Below are positions 1 through 7,209 of a stretch of 14,986 nucleotides of DNA, piece after piece. The notes under the pieces were generated by a model, which was given only the letters and a program-made list of their open reading frames with translations, was not told the origin of the DNA and searched no databases. How positions within the stretch are numbered: the first letter of the stretch is position 1; each line of letters opens with the position of its first letter. The stretch lies in assembly GCA_003242315.1 (NCBI GenBank), contig QGUY01000078.1, positions 1 to 14,986 on the forward strand, given 5' to 3'. Source of the DNA: Bacteroidota bacterium. Lineage in GTDB: Bacteria; Bacteroidota; Bacteroidia; Cytophagales; Cyclobacteriaceae. A program made the position numbers and the translations under genes.

Positions 1-21
1 CTCGGCCCCTCACACGCAGCG

Positions 22-131
22 TTCACCCTCCCCAAACTACACAAACAATTTTAACTTTCCCTCAACCCACCCACCAAAACACAAAAACAAAAATCACAAA
101 CACAAAAAAAAAAACCCCCCCCCCCCCCCCC
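22..131. repeat. G-free, A/C-rich low-complexity tract ending in A11-C17
   Basis: There is no G on the plus strand from 22 to 131 (110 bases). It begins C/T/A mixed, becomes almost pure A and C from about 61, and ends with 11 A (104-114) followed directly by 17 C (115-131). Normal composition resumes at 132. No coding frame of any length is seen in 1-197 and no gene ends inside the window's left edge. It could be a regulatory homopolymer tract upstream of the peptidase gene, a purine/pyrimidine-asymmetric structural element, or a sequencing or assembly artefact; the sequence alone cannot decide. Confidence 0.75.
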
Positions 132-146
132 GCCACATCACATTTC

Positions 147-177
147 TTTGCACCTTACCCCGGGTTTCCATATTTTG
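147..177 (+). promoter_or_regulatory. Candidate Bacteroidota-type promoter of the M1 peptidase gene
   Basis: TTTG at 147-150 is followed after 20 bases by TATTTTG at 171-177, which lies 20 bases before the ATG at 198. The phylum's primary sigma factor is known to prefer TTTG, about 19 bases, then TAnnTTTG. The -33 element matches fully, while the -7 element is one base short between TA and TTTG. The position fits a short leader. The 17-C run sits just upstream (115-131), where a change in length could alter promoter context. Called by eye only. Confidence 0.4.
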
Positions 178-197
178 TCCTCTTATAGCCGGTTGCG

Positions 198-2036
198 ATG
201 GATGGTAATAATTACTTGAAGGTCTGTGTCTTAATAGGCATTATTTTAACTATTGGAAATAATCTTTTTGCACAGGAATATCGATGGCAACAGCGTGCGG
301 ACTATACCATGAACGTCACGCTGGATGTGAAGACGCATATTCTCAGGGGAACGCAGAAACTGGTTTATCACAACAATTCGCCTGACACGCTGACGAAAGT
401 TTACTATCACCTCTACTTCAACGCTTTTCAGCCTGGCAGCATGATGGATGTTCGCTCCCGGTACATTGACGATCCGGATCCCAGGATTGGAGACCGGATT
501 TCCAAGCTTCAGCCGGACGAAATCGGGTATCAAAAGGTTCGGTCGTTGACGCAGGATGGAGCAGCGGTCACGACGCGTGAGTATGGTACGCTGTTGGAGG
601 TTCAACTCGCTAAACCCCTTCTTCCTCGCTCACAAACTGTGTTCGAGATGCAGTTTGAAGCGCAGGTACCTGTTCAGATTCGTCGGTCCGGCCGCCACAA
701 TAATGAGGGCATCGACTATTCCATGACGCAATGGTATCCAAAACTTGCGGAGTATGACCACGCGGGATGGCATCTCAACCCCTACGTTGCCCGCGAGTTT
801 CACGCAGTATGGGGTGACTACCAGGTAAACATCACGCTCGACTCGCGCTACACAGTAGCGGGTACCGGCGTCCTGGTGAACGCTGACTCTATAGGACACG
901 GCTATGGATCTTCCGGCAAAGCGATAAAAAACAATCGCCCCACGCTCACCTGGCGTTTTCGGGCGAGCAACGTCCACGACTTTGCCTGGGCTGCTGATCC
1001 TGACTACAAACACCTTCGGACAAAGGTGCCGGATGGACCGGAACTCCACTTCTTCTATCAGCCAAATTCCAGAACAAAGGTTTGGGAAAGTCTCCCTGAG
1101 TTGACGGTGCGCTTCTTTCAGTTCATGAATGAGCACGTTGGTCCATATCCGTACGAGACTTACTCTGTGATACAGGGTGGCGATGGGGGCATGGAATACG
1201 CTATGTGTACGCTTGTGGTGGGTGAAGGCCGGCCCGCCAGCACGATCAGTACAGTCTACCATGAAGCCGCGCACGCGTGGTTCCAGGGAGTGCTTGCCAA
1301 CAACGAAGCGACACATGCGTGGATGGACGAAGGATTTGCGCAGTACTATCAGAACGAGGCGAAGGGTGCGATTCTGGGCGATGCAGACCCGCATAGTCGC
1401 GTGTACGAAGGATACCGAACGCTTGCCCGTGGTGGCAAGGAAGAGCCCATGGAACAATGGGCGGATTTCTTCACGATCAATGATGCGTACAGGGTGGCAG
1501 CCTATTTTAAAGGATGCATTCTGTTACGACACCTGAAGTATATAGTCGGTGACGAGAACTTTCGGAAAGGCATGCGAGCCTATTTTGCCACCTGGAAGTT
1601 CCGCCATCCCGAGCCCCTGGACTTCATCCGCGTCATGGAAAAGGCGTCAGGCATGCAGTTGAAGTGGCATCTCAATTTGTGGACTAACACAAAGAAGCAA
1701 ATCGATTACATCGTGCAGGGCATCGAGGCCAATGCAGGGCGTTCCATCATTCGCCTCACGCGCAAAGGTGAACTTCCAATGCCGATCGATCTCAAGGTGA
1801 CCTACAGCGACGGCTCTGAACAGATGGTTCATATTCCCCTCAACGAAACCGTTGCAGTCAAACCCGTAGCTCCGTCGTGGCACGTTGCGCCCACGTGGGA
1901 CTGGGTCAATCCCAATTATTCATTGGAGTTGACGCATCCCGGCAAGCAGGTTGCCCGGATCGACATTGATCCCTCCGGCGCCCTGGCGGATGTGACGCCT
2001 GACAACAATTTTCTGATCGTTTCGGGCGGGCAATAG
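198..2036 (+). CDS. Secreted M1-family (gluzincin) zinc metallopeptidase
   Basis: This is a 612-residue protein with an apparent signal peptide: a hydrophobic stretch at about residues 9-24 ends in FAQ, so cleavage near residue 26 would release it to the periplasm or envelope. An aminopeptidase-N-like beta N-domain (about 35-260) precedes the catalytic domain. The zinc site is complete: HEAAH at 355-359 and, 18 residues on, Glu378 within WMDEGFAQY. The exopeptidase-type motif reads GGMEY (330-334) in place of the common GAMEN. Tyr436 in AYFKG fits the conserved catalytic tyrosine. The C-terminal part (about 500-612) is beta-rich and lacks the long helical domain of E. coli PepN, so the protein matches the shorter M1 proteins common in Bacteroidota. 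It probably trims peptides in the periplasm, but its substrate is unknown. It stands alone, 64 bases before ligA, with its own candidate promoter. Confidence 0.9.
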   Translation: MDGNNYLKVCVLIGIILTIGNNLFAQEYRWQQRADYTMNVTLDVKTHILRGTQKLVYHNNSPDTLTKVYYHLYFNAFQPGSMMDVRSRYIDDPDPRIGDRISKLQPDEIGYQKVRSLTQDGAAVTTREYGTLLEVQLAKPLLPRSQTVFEMQFEAQVPVQIRRSGRHNNEGIDYSMTQWYPKLAEYDHAGWHLNPYVAREFHAVWGDYQVNITLDSRYTVAGTGVLVNADSIGHGYGSSGKAIKNNRPTLTWRFRASNVHDFAWAADPDYKHLRTKVPDGPELHFFYQPNSRTKVWESLPELTVRFFQFMNEHVGPYPYETYSVIQGGDGGMEYAMCTLVVGEGRPASTISTVYHEAAHAWFQGVLANNEATHAWMDEGFAQYYQNEAKGAILGDADPHSRVYEGYRTLARGGKEEPMEQWADFFTINDAYRVAAYFKGCILLRHLKYIVGDENFRKGMRAYFATWKFRHPEPLDFIRVMEKASGMQLKWHLNLWTNTKKQIDYIVQGIEANAGRSIIRLTRKGELPMPIDLKVTYSDGSEQMVHIPLNETVAVKPVAPSWHVAPTWDWVNPNYSLELTHPGKQVARIDIDPSGALADVTPDNNFLIVSGGQ

Positions 2037-2050
2037 GCGAACCCCTTACC

Positions 2051-2081
2051 TTTCCAAAATGTCGTTTTCATTTTAACTTTA
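2051..2081 (+). promoter_or_regulatory. Candidate promoter of the ligA cluster
   Basis: In the 64-base gap before ligA, TTTC (2051-2054), 19 bases, then TAACTTTA (2074-2081) resembles the TTTG / TAnnTTTG promoter of Bacteroidota with one mismatch in each element. It ends 19 bases before the ligA ATG. No terminator hairpin was seen after the peptidase gene, so read-through from upstream is also possible. Confidence 0.3.
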
Positions 2082-2100
2082 GAGCGCATATTTCACTACG

Positions 2101-4113
2101 ATGACCGCTGAACAGGCTGCCCGGGAAATCAAGAGACTCACTGAGGAGATAAACAGGCACAACGAGTTATACTACCAGCAACACCGGACGGAGATCAGCG
2201 ACTACGAATTCGACCAGCTGCTTGCCAAGCTCGTCGCTCTCGAAGAACAATTCCCTCAATTCAAGAGCCCGGACTCTCCCACTCAGCGCGTTGGAGGAAC
2301 CATTACGAAAGAATTTGCGACGGTCTATCACCGGTATCCCATGCTGTCGCTGGGTAACACGTACAGCAGGGAGGAACTGGAGGAGTTTGATGGTCGTATA
2401 CAACGGGCTCTAGAGGGTGAACCATATGAATATTTCTGTGAACTGAAGTTCGACGGCGTCTCAATAAGTTTGACGTATGAAAACGGTCGCCTCGTACGCG
2501 GTGCAACGCGTGGTGATGGAGTGAGAGGTGACGATGTCACGGTCAACATTAAGACGATCCGCAACATACCGCTGACGGTAAAAGGTGACATCCCGCCATT
2601 GTTCGAAGTGCGCGGTGAAGTCTTTCTTCCCCGAAAAGTTTTTGAAGCACTCAATCGTGAACGCGAAGACATCGGCGAGGAGCGTTACGCCAACGCGCGG
2701 AATACGGCATCCGGTACATTGAAGATGCAGGATTCAGCGGAAGTGGCACGCCGCAAGCTGGATTGTTACGTGTACTCACTACTGGGTGATGATCTTGATA
2801 TCGAAAGCCACGAAGAGGGTATACACCTTCTTGAGAAGTGGCGATTCAATGTATCCCCCACCTATCGGAAGTGCTCCACGTTAAAGGAGGTATTTGATTA
2901 CATTGATGAGTGGGAAACCAAAAGGATGTCGCTTCCTCTGGAAACCGATGGTGTGGTCATCAAGATCAACAGCCTCAGCCAGCAGGAACGGTTGGGATAC
3001 ACTGCGAAAAGCCCACGGTGGGCCATCGCATACAAGTATAAGCCTGAAAGTCAGAGCACGAAACTCAAGAGCATCACGTATCAGGTGGGAAGAACGGGCG
3101 CCATCACGCCGGTGGCGGAACTTGAGCCGATCTTCCTTTCCGGTACAACCGTAAAGCGTGCATCACTTCACAATGCGAATGAGATCGCGCGTCTTGACCT
3201 GCGCGAAGGAGACTATGTCTTCGTCGAGAAAGGCGGCGAGATCATACCGAAGGTAACGGGTGTTGACCTCGCAAGGCGTTCTCCTGACGCTCGGCCCATA
3301 ACCTACATCACCAACTGTCCCGAATGTGGAACGCCCCTTATTCGGCGGGAAGGTGAAGCTGCCCACTACTGTCCGAACACCACGGGATGCCCGCCTCAAA
3401 TTACAGGGCGCATCGAGCATTTTATCCAACGGAGGGCGATGGACATTGATTCGTTGGGTGAAAAGACGATAGAGCAATTGTATCGTCTTGGTTTGGTGAA
3501 GAGTCCTGCCGATCTCTACGACCTCACCCGCGATGACATTATGAAGCTGGAAGGCTTCAAGGAGCTGTCTACGCAGAATGTGTTGAAGGGTATTGAGGCT
3601 TCGAAGAGCGCGCCATTTGCGAACGTGCTTTTTGCGCTGGGCATTCGGTACGTCGGTCAGACTGTTGCGGCAAAGCTTGCCCGTCATTTCAAGAACATTG
3701 ACAACCTTGCGAACGCAAGCGTGGAGGAATTACTTACCGCACCGGAGGTAGGTGAAAAGATCGCCCAAAGCATCTGGGCGTTTTTCAGGGATCCGGAGAA
3801 TATCCGGGAAATTGAACGGTTGAAGAAGGCGGGGCTGTCGTTTGCCGTTGATGAGAAGACCGTTAAGCAGGTCAGCAACAAATTGAACAACAAATCTTTC
3901 GTCATATCAGGCGTTTTCCAGAAATACGAGCGCGATGAACTCAAGGAAATAATAGTAAGCAATGGAGGCCGTGTGCTGTCGTCGGTGTCTGGCAAATTGG
4001 ATTACCTTCTTGCTGGCGAGAACATGGGGCCGGCCAAGCTTGAAAAGGCCAGAAAAAACGGCGTCACGATCATCACTGAAGCGGAGTTCGAGTCGCTCTT
4101 AAAGGGAAATTGA
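2101..4113 (+). CDS. ligA: NAD+-dependent DNA ligase LigA
   Basis: LigA seals nicks in DNA during replication and repair, using NAD+ as the source of AMP. The 670 residues are the normal length and every domain is present. Domain Ia (about 1-65) carries the NMN-binding YYQQ...DYEFD pattern. The adenylation domain has the nucleophile Lys116 in KFDG (116-119), then the later nucleotidyltransferase motifs DGVVIKIN (283-290) and YKYKP (311-315). The OB domain spans about 320-400. A four-cysteine zinc finger uses Cys406, Cys409, Cys424 and Cys430. Helix-hairpin-helix repeats occupy about 440-585 and a BRCT domain about 593-670. The ATG start is supported by alignment of the N-terminus with the family; there is no clear Shine-Dalgarno sequence. 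It is probably co-transcribed with the DUF6913-like gene 12 bases downstream and with dapA. No key residue is missing. Confidence 0.98.
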   Translation: MTAEQAAREIKRLTEEINRHNELYYQQHRTEISDYEFDQLLAKLVALEEQFPQFKSPDSPTQRVGGTITKEFATVYHRYPMLSLGNTYSREELEEFDGRIQRALEGEPYEYFCELKFDGVSISLTYENGRLVRGATRGDGVRGDDVTVNIKTIRNIPLTVKGDIPPLFEVRGEVFLPRKVFEALNREREDIGEERYANARNTASGTLKMQDSAEVARRKLDCYVYSLLGDDLDIESHEEGIHLLEKWRFNVSPTYRKCSTLKEVFDYIDEWETKRMSLPLETDGVVIKINSLSQQERLGYTAKSPRWAIAYKYKPESQSTKLKSITYQVGRTGAITPVAELEPIFLSGTTVKRASLHNANEIARLDLREGDYVFVEKGGEIIPKVTGVDLARRSPDARPITYITNCPECGTPLIRREGEAAHYCPNTTGCPPQITGRIEHFIQRRAMDIDSLGEKTIEQLYRLGLVKSPADLYDLTRDDIMKLEGFKELSTQNVLKGIEASKSAPFANVLFALGIRYVGQTVAAKLARHFKNIDNLANASVEELLTAPEVGEKIAQSIWAFFRDPENIREIERLKKAGLSFAVDEKTVKQVSNKLNNKSFVISGVFQKYERDELKEIIVSNGGRVLSSVSGKLDYLLAGENMGPAKLEKARKNGVTIITEAEFESLLKGN

Positions 4114-4125
4114 GTATACTTCGGG

Positions 4126-4629
4126 ATGTTTAACTTTCTGCAAATCAGTACTAACAGTCATCTGAGGAAGAACAAGTCTGTGCGCACCTGTCTTCCGTAT
4201 GCAGAAGCGCAAAAGGTGGGCATCCTGTTTACGGTGGAAGACAAACAGAAGCACAATAATATCAAGGACCTTGTGAAGAGACTTGAAAAGGATGGCAAGA
4301 AGGTGACGGTGTTGTGTTTTCTTCCAGATGACAAACAGAACTATGAATTCCTGTTCGACTTTTTTACGAAGAAGGACTTCAACTTGTGGGGAAACGTCAC
4401 CTCTCCCCTCGCTCTGAAATTCGCCAATATTGAGTTTGATTATCTTTTCTATTTGGACACCGATCCGAATCCCTTAATTCTTAATTTGCTGGCGCGGTGC
4501 AAAGCAAAATGCCGTCTCGGCCATTATTGGGAAACCGGAGAGCCGTTTTTCGAGTTCATGGTTGAAAGCAAGGGCGGCACGCACGAGCTAATGGAAAGTT
4601 TGTACAAATACACAACGCGATTGCGATAA
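4126..4629 (+). CDS. DUF6913-like conserved hypothetical protein
   Basis: This 167-residue cytoplasmic protein has no signal peptide or membrane segment. I recognise it as resembling the DUF6913 family, small proteins of Bacteroidota with no assigned function; that match is from memory. Its features include a basic N-terminus (about 14-20), a strand-helix-strand pattern GILFTVED...VKRLEKDGKKVTVLCFLP (about 32-68), an FNLWG segment (about 84-88), and a strand FDYLFYLDTDPNP (about 104-116). Together these suggest a small alpha/beta, perhaps Rossmann-like, fold. No catalytic signature is evident. It lies 12 bases after ligA and 4 bases before dapA, so it is almost certainly in their transcript. 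That arrangement suggests shared expression rather than a role in ligation or lysine synthesis. Confidence 0.85.
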   Translation: MFNFLQISTNSHLRKNKSVRTCLPYAEAQKVGILFTVEDKQKHNNIKDLVKRLEKDGKKVTVLCFLPDDKQNYEFLFDFFTKKDFNLWGNVTSPLALKFANIEFDYLFYLDTDPNPLILNLLARCKAKCRLGHYWETGEPFFEFMVESKGGTHELMESLYKYTTRLR

Positions 4630-4633
4630 CCCG

Positions 4634-5518
4634 ATGAAAAAGCTTGTCGGAACCGGGGTGGCCCTGGTGACACCTTTTGAAGAAAATGGGGCGATAGATT
4701 ACAAGAGCCTAAAAAAATTGCTGCGCCATACGGCGAACGGCGGCGTCGATTATTTCGTCGTGATGGGAACAACAGGCGAATCCGCTACACTCTCACGTGA
4801 TGAAAAAAATGAAGTGCTCCGCTTTGTCCTGGAGAACAACCCCAACAAGCTTCCCGTGATGTTCGGCATAGGTGGCAATGATACGCGCCACGTACTGGAG
4901 GACATCGAAGCAACGGACTTCACCGGTGTTGACGCGATCCTTTCGGTGTGCCCGTATTACAACAAGCCCTCGCAGGAAGGCATTGTGCTGCATTTCACGG
5001 CAATTGCTGATGCGTCACCCGTCCCGGTTATCATTTACAATATTCCGGGTCGTACCGGCACGAACATTACTGCGGATACCATGCTTCGGCTGGCCGAACA
5101 TCCGAAGATTGCCGGAGTTAAGGAAGCGTCAGGGAACCTGGAGCAATGCATGCAGATCGCCCACAGAAAGCCTAAGGATTTCCTTTTGCTCTCGGGCGAC
5201 GACATGATGACGGTGCCGCTTTACAGCATTGGTGCGCGCGGCGTAATATCGGTTCTCGCGAATGCCTTTCCGGGAATATTTGCGCGCATGAAGAAATATG
5301 CGTTTGAGGGCCAGTTTGATAAGGCCAGCCGCGAACAATTCCGCCTTCTGGAGATCAATCCGCTGATGTATGCGGAAGGAAATCCAACAGGTGTGAAACA
5401 GCTCCTTTCTGAAATGGGCATTTGCGCGCCCTACACACGATTGCCGATGGCGCCAGCCTCAGAAGGGCTTCGGCAAAAAATTGCACAGGCTTACGCGAAA
5501 TCAAAAAGAAAGGGATAG
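4634..5518 (+). CDS. dapA: 4-hydroxy-tetrahydrodipicolinate synthase DapA
   Basis: DapA condenses pyruvate with aspartate semialdehyde, the first committed step to diaminopimelate (for peptidoglycan) and lysine. It is 294 residues, standard for this TIM-barrel family. Visible active-site features are the GTTGE loop (45-49), the tyrosine pair at 108-109 before NKPSQEG, Tyr135 and Arg140 in YNIPGRTG, and the Schiff-base lysine Lys163 in GVKEASGN. These correspond to E. coli Tyr107, Tyr133, Arg138 and Lys161, so the catalytic set is complete. N-acetylneuraminate lyase belongs to the same superfamily, but the GTTGE and YNIPGR wording favours DapA. The start is 4 bases after the preceding stop, which suggests translational coupling. 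Its TAG stop at 5516-5518 lies inside the left arm of a terminator-like hairpin. Confidence 0.96.
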   Translation: MKKLVGTGVALVTPFEENGAIDYKSLKKLLRHTANGGVDYFVVMGTTGESATLSRDEKNEVLRFVLENNPNKLPVMFGIGGNDTRHVLEDIEATDFTGVDAILSVCPYYNKPSQEGIVLHFTAIADASPVPVIIYNIPGRTGTNITADTMLRLAEHPKIAGVKEASGNLEQCMQIAHRKPKDFLLLSGDDMMTVPLYSIGARGVISVLANAFPGIFARMKKYAFEGQFDKASREQFRLLEINPLMYAEGNPTGVKQLLSEMGICAPYTRLPMAPASEGLRQKIAQAYAKSKRKG

Positions 5519-5535
5519 CTGGTATAGCTATCCCT
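5511..5535. terminator. Shared, probably bidirectional terminator hairpin
   Basis: A perfect 10-base inverted repeat (AGGGATAGCT at 5511-5520, AGCTATCCCT at 5526-5535) encloses the 5-base loop GGTAT. Read on the minus strand the stem is followed by TTCTTTTT, a good U-tract for ending the histone-like/SPT transcript. Read on the plus strand it is followed by CTTATATCTTC, a weaker tract. The left arm contains the last codons and the TAG stop of dapA, so the hairpin serves two convergent units in very little space. Confidence 0.75.
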
Positions 5536-5576
5536 CTTATATCTTCATTCTAAACTCAAAATCTCGATAAGCGCAA

Positions 5577-5756
5577 TCAGCTGGCCTTGTTCTTTAATTC
5601 CTGAACTTCTGCCCGGATCGCTTGGGCAATGGTTTTCAGTTCCTGCATGCCTTTTCTAACACGGGTACCGGCAGCGCTGTTGCCCTTGTTATAGAACTTA
5701 TCAATGTCACTTTCCAGTGAAGCTATGAGATTTTTGAGTTCCTGAAATTTTTGCAT
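5577..5756 (-). CDS. Small histone H1-like DNA-binding protein
   Basis: This 59-residue ORF begins MQKFQELKNLIASLE and ends AEVQELKNKAS. The central KFYNKGNSAAGTRVRKGMQELK (about 20-41) and the flanking heptad-like helices match, from memory, the short Hc1/histone H1-like proteins that are widespread and abundant in Bacteroidota. These resemble chlamydial Hc1 but lack its long lysine-rich tail. The likely role is nucleoid-associated DNA binding, although direct functional data on this short form are limited. Start support: ATG at 5754-5756 with AAGG three bases upstream, and the family begins with MQKF or similar. It lies 87 bases downstream of the serine palmitoyltransferase gene on the same strand. 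No terminator is visible between them, so it may share that transcript, have its own promoter, or both. Transcription should end at the 5511-5535 hairpin. Confidence 0.88.
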   Translation of the reverse strand: MQKFQELKNLIASLESDIDKFYNKGNSAAGTRVRKGMQELKTIAQAIRAEVQELKNKAS

Positions 5757-5843
5757 TGCCTTAAGGATTTAAGATGGAAAATTTAAGTTTCTACTGCCAA
5801 TTTAAAGAAAAGCCCAAAAATTCAACCGTTTTAGGCACTTTTT

Positions 5844-7100
5844 TTACCGGGGACGAGTCACCGCCACCAACTCCTCCTTGCGATAAAACCCATCATCCAG
5901 CTTCTTTTTGAGGGCTGAGAACGCCGATAGCGTCTCTTCCACATCGTCCAGGGTATGCGCCGCTGTAGGGATAATTCTGAACATGATAACATCCTTAGGC
6001 ACAACAGGATAAATCACCACAGAGCAGAAAATATTGAAGTTCTCACGAAGGTCCATTGCCATATTGGCAGCCTCGCCTACTCCACCTTTAAAGAGCACGG
6101 GTGTTACCGGTGATTGCGTGTCGCCGAGATAGAATCCCCTATCGCGAAGACCACTCTGCAACGCCCTTACAATCCTCCAGAGATTGTCTTTTAACTCGGG
6201 ACGCGTCTTAAGCAGTTCCAGACGCTTCAGCGCGCCAAGCACCATCGCCATCGGAAGACTCTTGGCGTAGATCTGTGAGCGCACGCTGTATCGGAGGTAT
6301 TTGATAATGCGTTTCTCGCTGGCAACGAACGCACCGATTCCTGCCATCGACTTGGCGAAGGTGGAGAAGTAAATGTCGATTTGATCCTGAACGCCCTGCT
6401 CTTCGCCAGTACCGGCGCCGGTCTTGCCCATCGTTCCAAAGCCGTGGGCATCGTCGACAAACAATCGGAAATTGTATTTCTTTTTCAGTTCGGCCACGCC
6501 CTTCAGGTCGCCCTGTTTACCGGACATACCAAACACGCCCTCGGTGATGACGAGAATAGCACCGCCCGTCTCTTCCACAAGCTTGGAAGCACGCTGGAGT
6601 TGCTTCTCCAGGTTCTCCATATTGTTATGAACGTAAACAAAGCGCTTACCCATGTGAAGGCGCACACCATCGATAATACAAGCGTGGCATTCTGCGTCGT
6701 ACACAATCACGTCCTTCCGGTCTACGAGCGCGTCTATGATCGACACAACACCCTGATAACCATAGTTCAGGAGCATGGCATCCTCCTTCGAAACGAATGC
6801 CGCCAGTTCGCGCTCCAGCGCAACGTGATTATCAGAATTACCCGACATCATCCGTGCGCCCATCGGCGAGGCCATACCGTACTGCTGAGCAGCACGTGCA
6901 TCCGCTTCGCGTACTTCTGGGTGATTGGCTAAGCCGAGATAATTGTTAAGGCTCCACACGAGCACCTCACGCCCATTGAACTTCATCCGGGGGCCGATTT
7001 CGCCCTCGAGTTTCGGGAAAAAGAAATAATCATCGGGCAAGTGGGAATATTTGGCCAGTGGTCCGGCCTCCATGCGGAGCTTATCAAATAAGTCTGCCAT
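5844..7100 (-). CDS. spt: Serine palmitoyltransferase (PLP-dependent alpha-oxoamine synthase)
   Basis: This enzyme condenses L-serine with a long-chain acyl-CoA to 3-ketosphinganine, the first step of the sphingolipid synthesis typical of Bacteroidota membranes. It has 418 residues, the usual length, and is soluble, with no signal peptide. PLP-site features: His139 in ECHACIIDG (ring stacking), DDAHGFG at 216-222 (an Asp for the pyridine nitrogen, plus His219), and the Schiff-base Lys250 in STFAKSMAGIGAF. The related 2-amino-3-ketobutyrate CoA ligase (Kbl), BioF and HemA share the fold; the TFAKSM wording and phylum favour SPT, but substrate is inferred. The ATG at 7098-7100 has AGGA at 7104-7107 (minus strand) as one of the few clear ribosome binding sites here. 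It is divergent from accC across 109 bases and is followed by the histone-like gene. No other sphingolipid gene is in the window. Confidence 0.88.
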   Translation of the reverse strand: MADLFDKLRMEAGPLAKYSHLPDDYFFFPKLEGEIGPRMKFNGREVLVWSLNNYLGLANHPEVREADARAAQQYGMASPMGARMMSGNSDNHVALERELAAFVSKEDAMLLNYGYQGVVSIIDALVDRKDVIVYDAECHACIIDGVRLHMGKRFVYVHNNMENLEKQLQRASKLVEETGGAILVITEGVFGMSGKQGDLKGVAELKKKYNFRLFVDDAHGFGTMGKTGAGTGEEQGVQDQIDIYFSTFAKSMAGIGAFVASEKRIIKYLRYSVRSQIYAKSLPMAMVLGALKRLELLKTRPELKDNLWRIVRALQSGLRDRGFYLGDTQSPVTPVLFKGGVGEAANMAMDLRENFNIFCSVVIYPVVPKDVIMFRIIPTAAHTLDDVEETLSAFSALKKKLDDGFYRKEELVAVTRPR

Positions 7101-7103
7101 TTT

Positions 7104-7134
7104 TCCTGGAATTGGTTAACTCGGCCGCAAAATA
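7104..7134 (-). promoter_or_regulatory. Ribosome binding site and possible -7 element of the SPT gene
   Basis: Read on the minus strand, TATTTTG (7128-7134) lies 27 bases upstream of the SPT ATG and AGGA (7104-7107) three bases upstream of it. TATTTTG is the same 7-base string found before the M1 peptidase gene and resembles TAnnTTTG with one base missing. I could not identify a convincing -33 TTTG at the right distance, so only the ribosome binding site is reasonably firm. Confidence 0.3.
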
Positions 7135-7209
7135 GCGAAAAAGCGGGTACCATACAGGCACAACGTAAGTTCTGGCGCAGATTCGAATTAATCGCTAGCA
7201 TTGCCCTAT

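Noticed and set aside
630..1457. 275-residue minus-strand open frame inside the M1 peptidase gene
   Set aside because: It lies wholly antisense to a gene with a complete zinc site, and its product has no recognisable motif; it is a codon-bias shadow.
3163..3687. 174-residue minus-strand open frame inside ligA
   Set aside because: It overlaps the well-conserved OB, zinc-finger and HhH regions of ligA and has no recognisable features.
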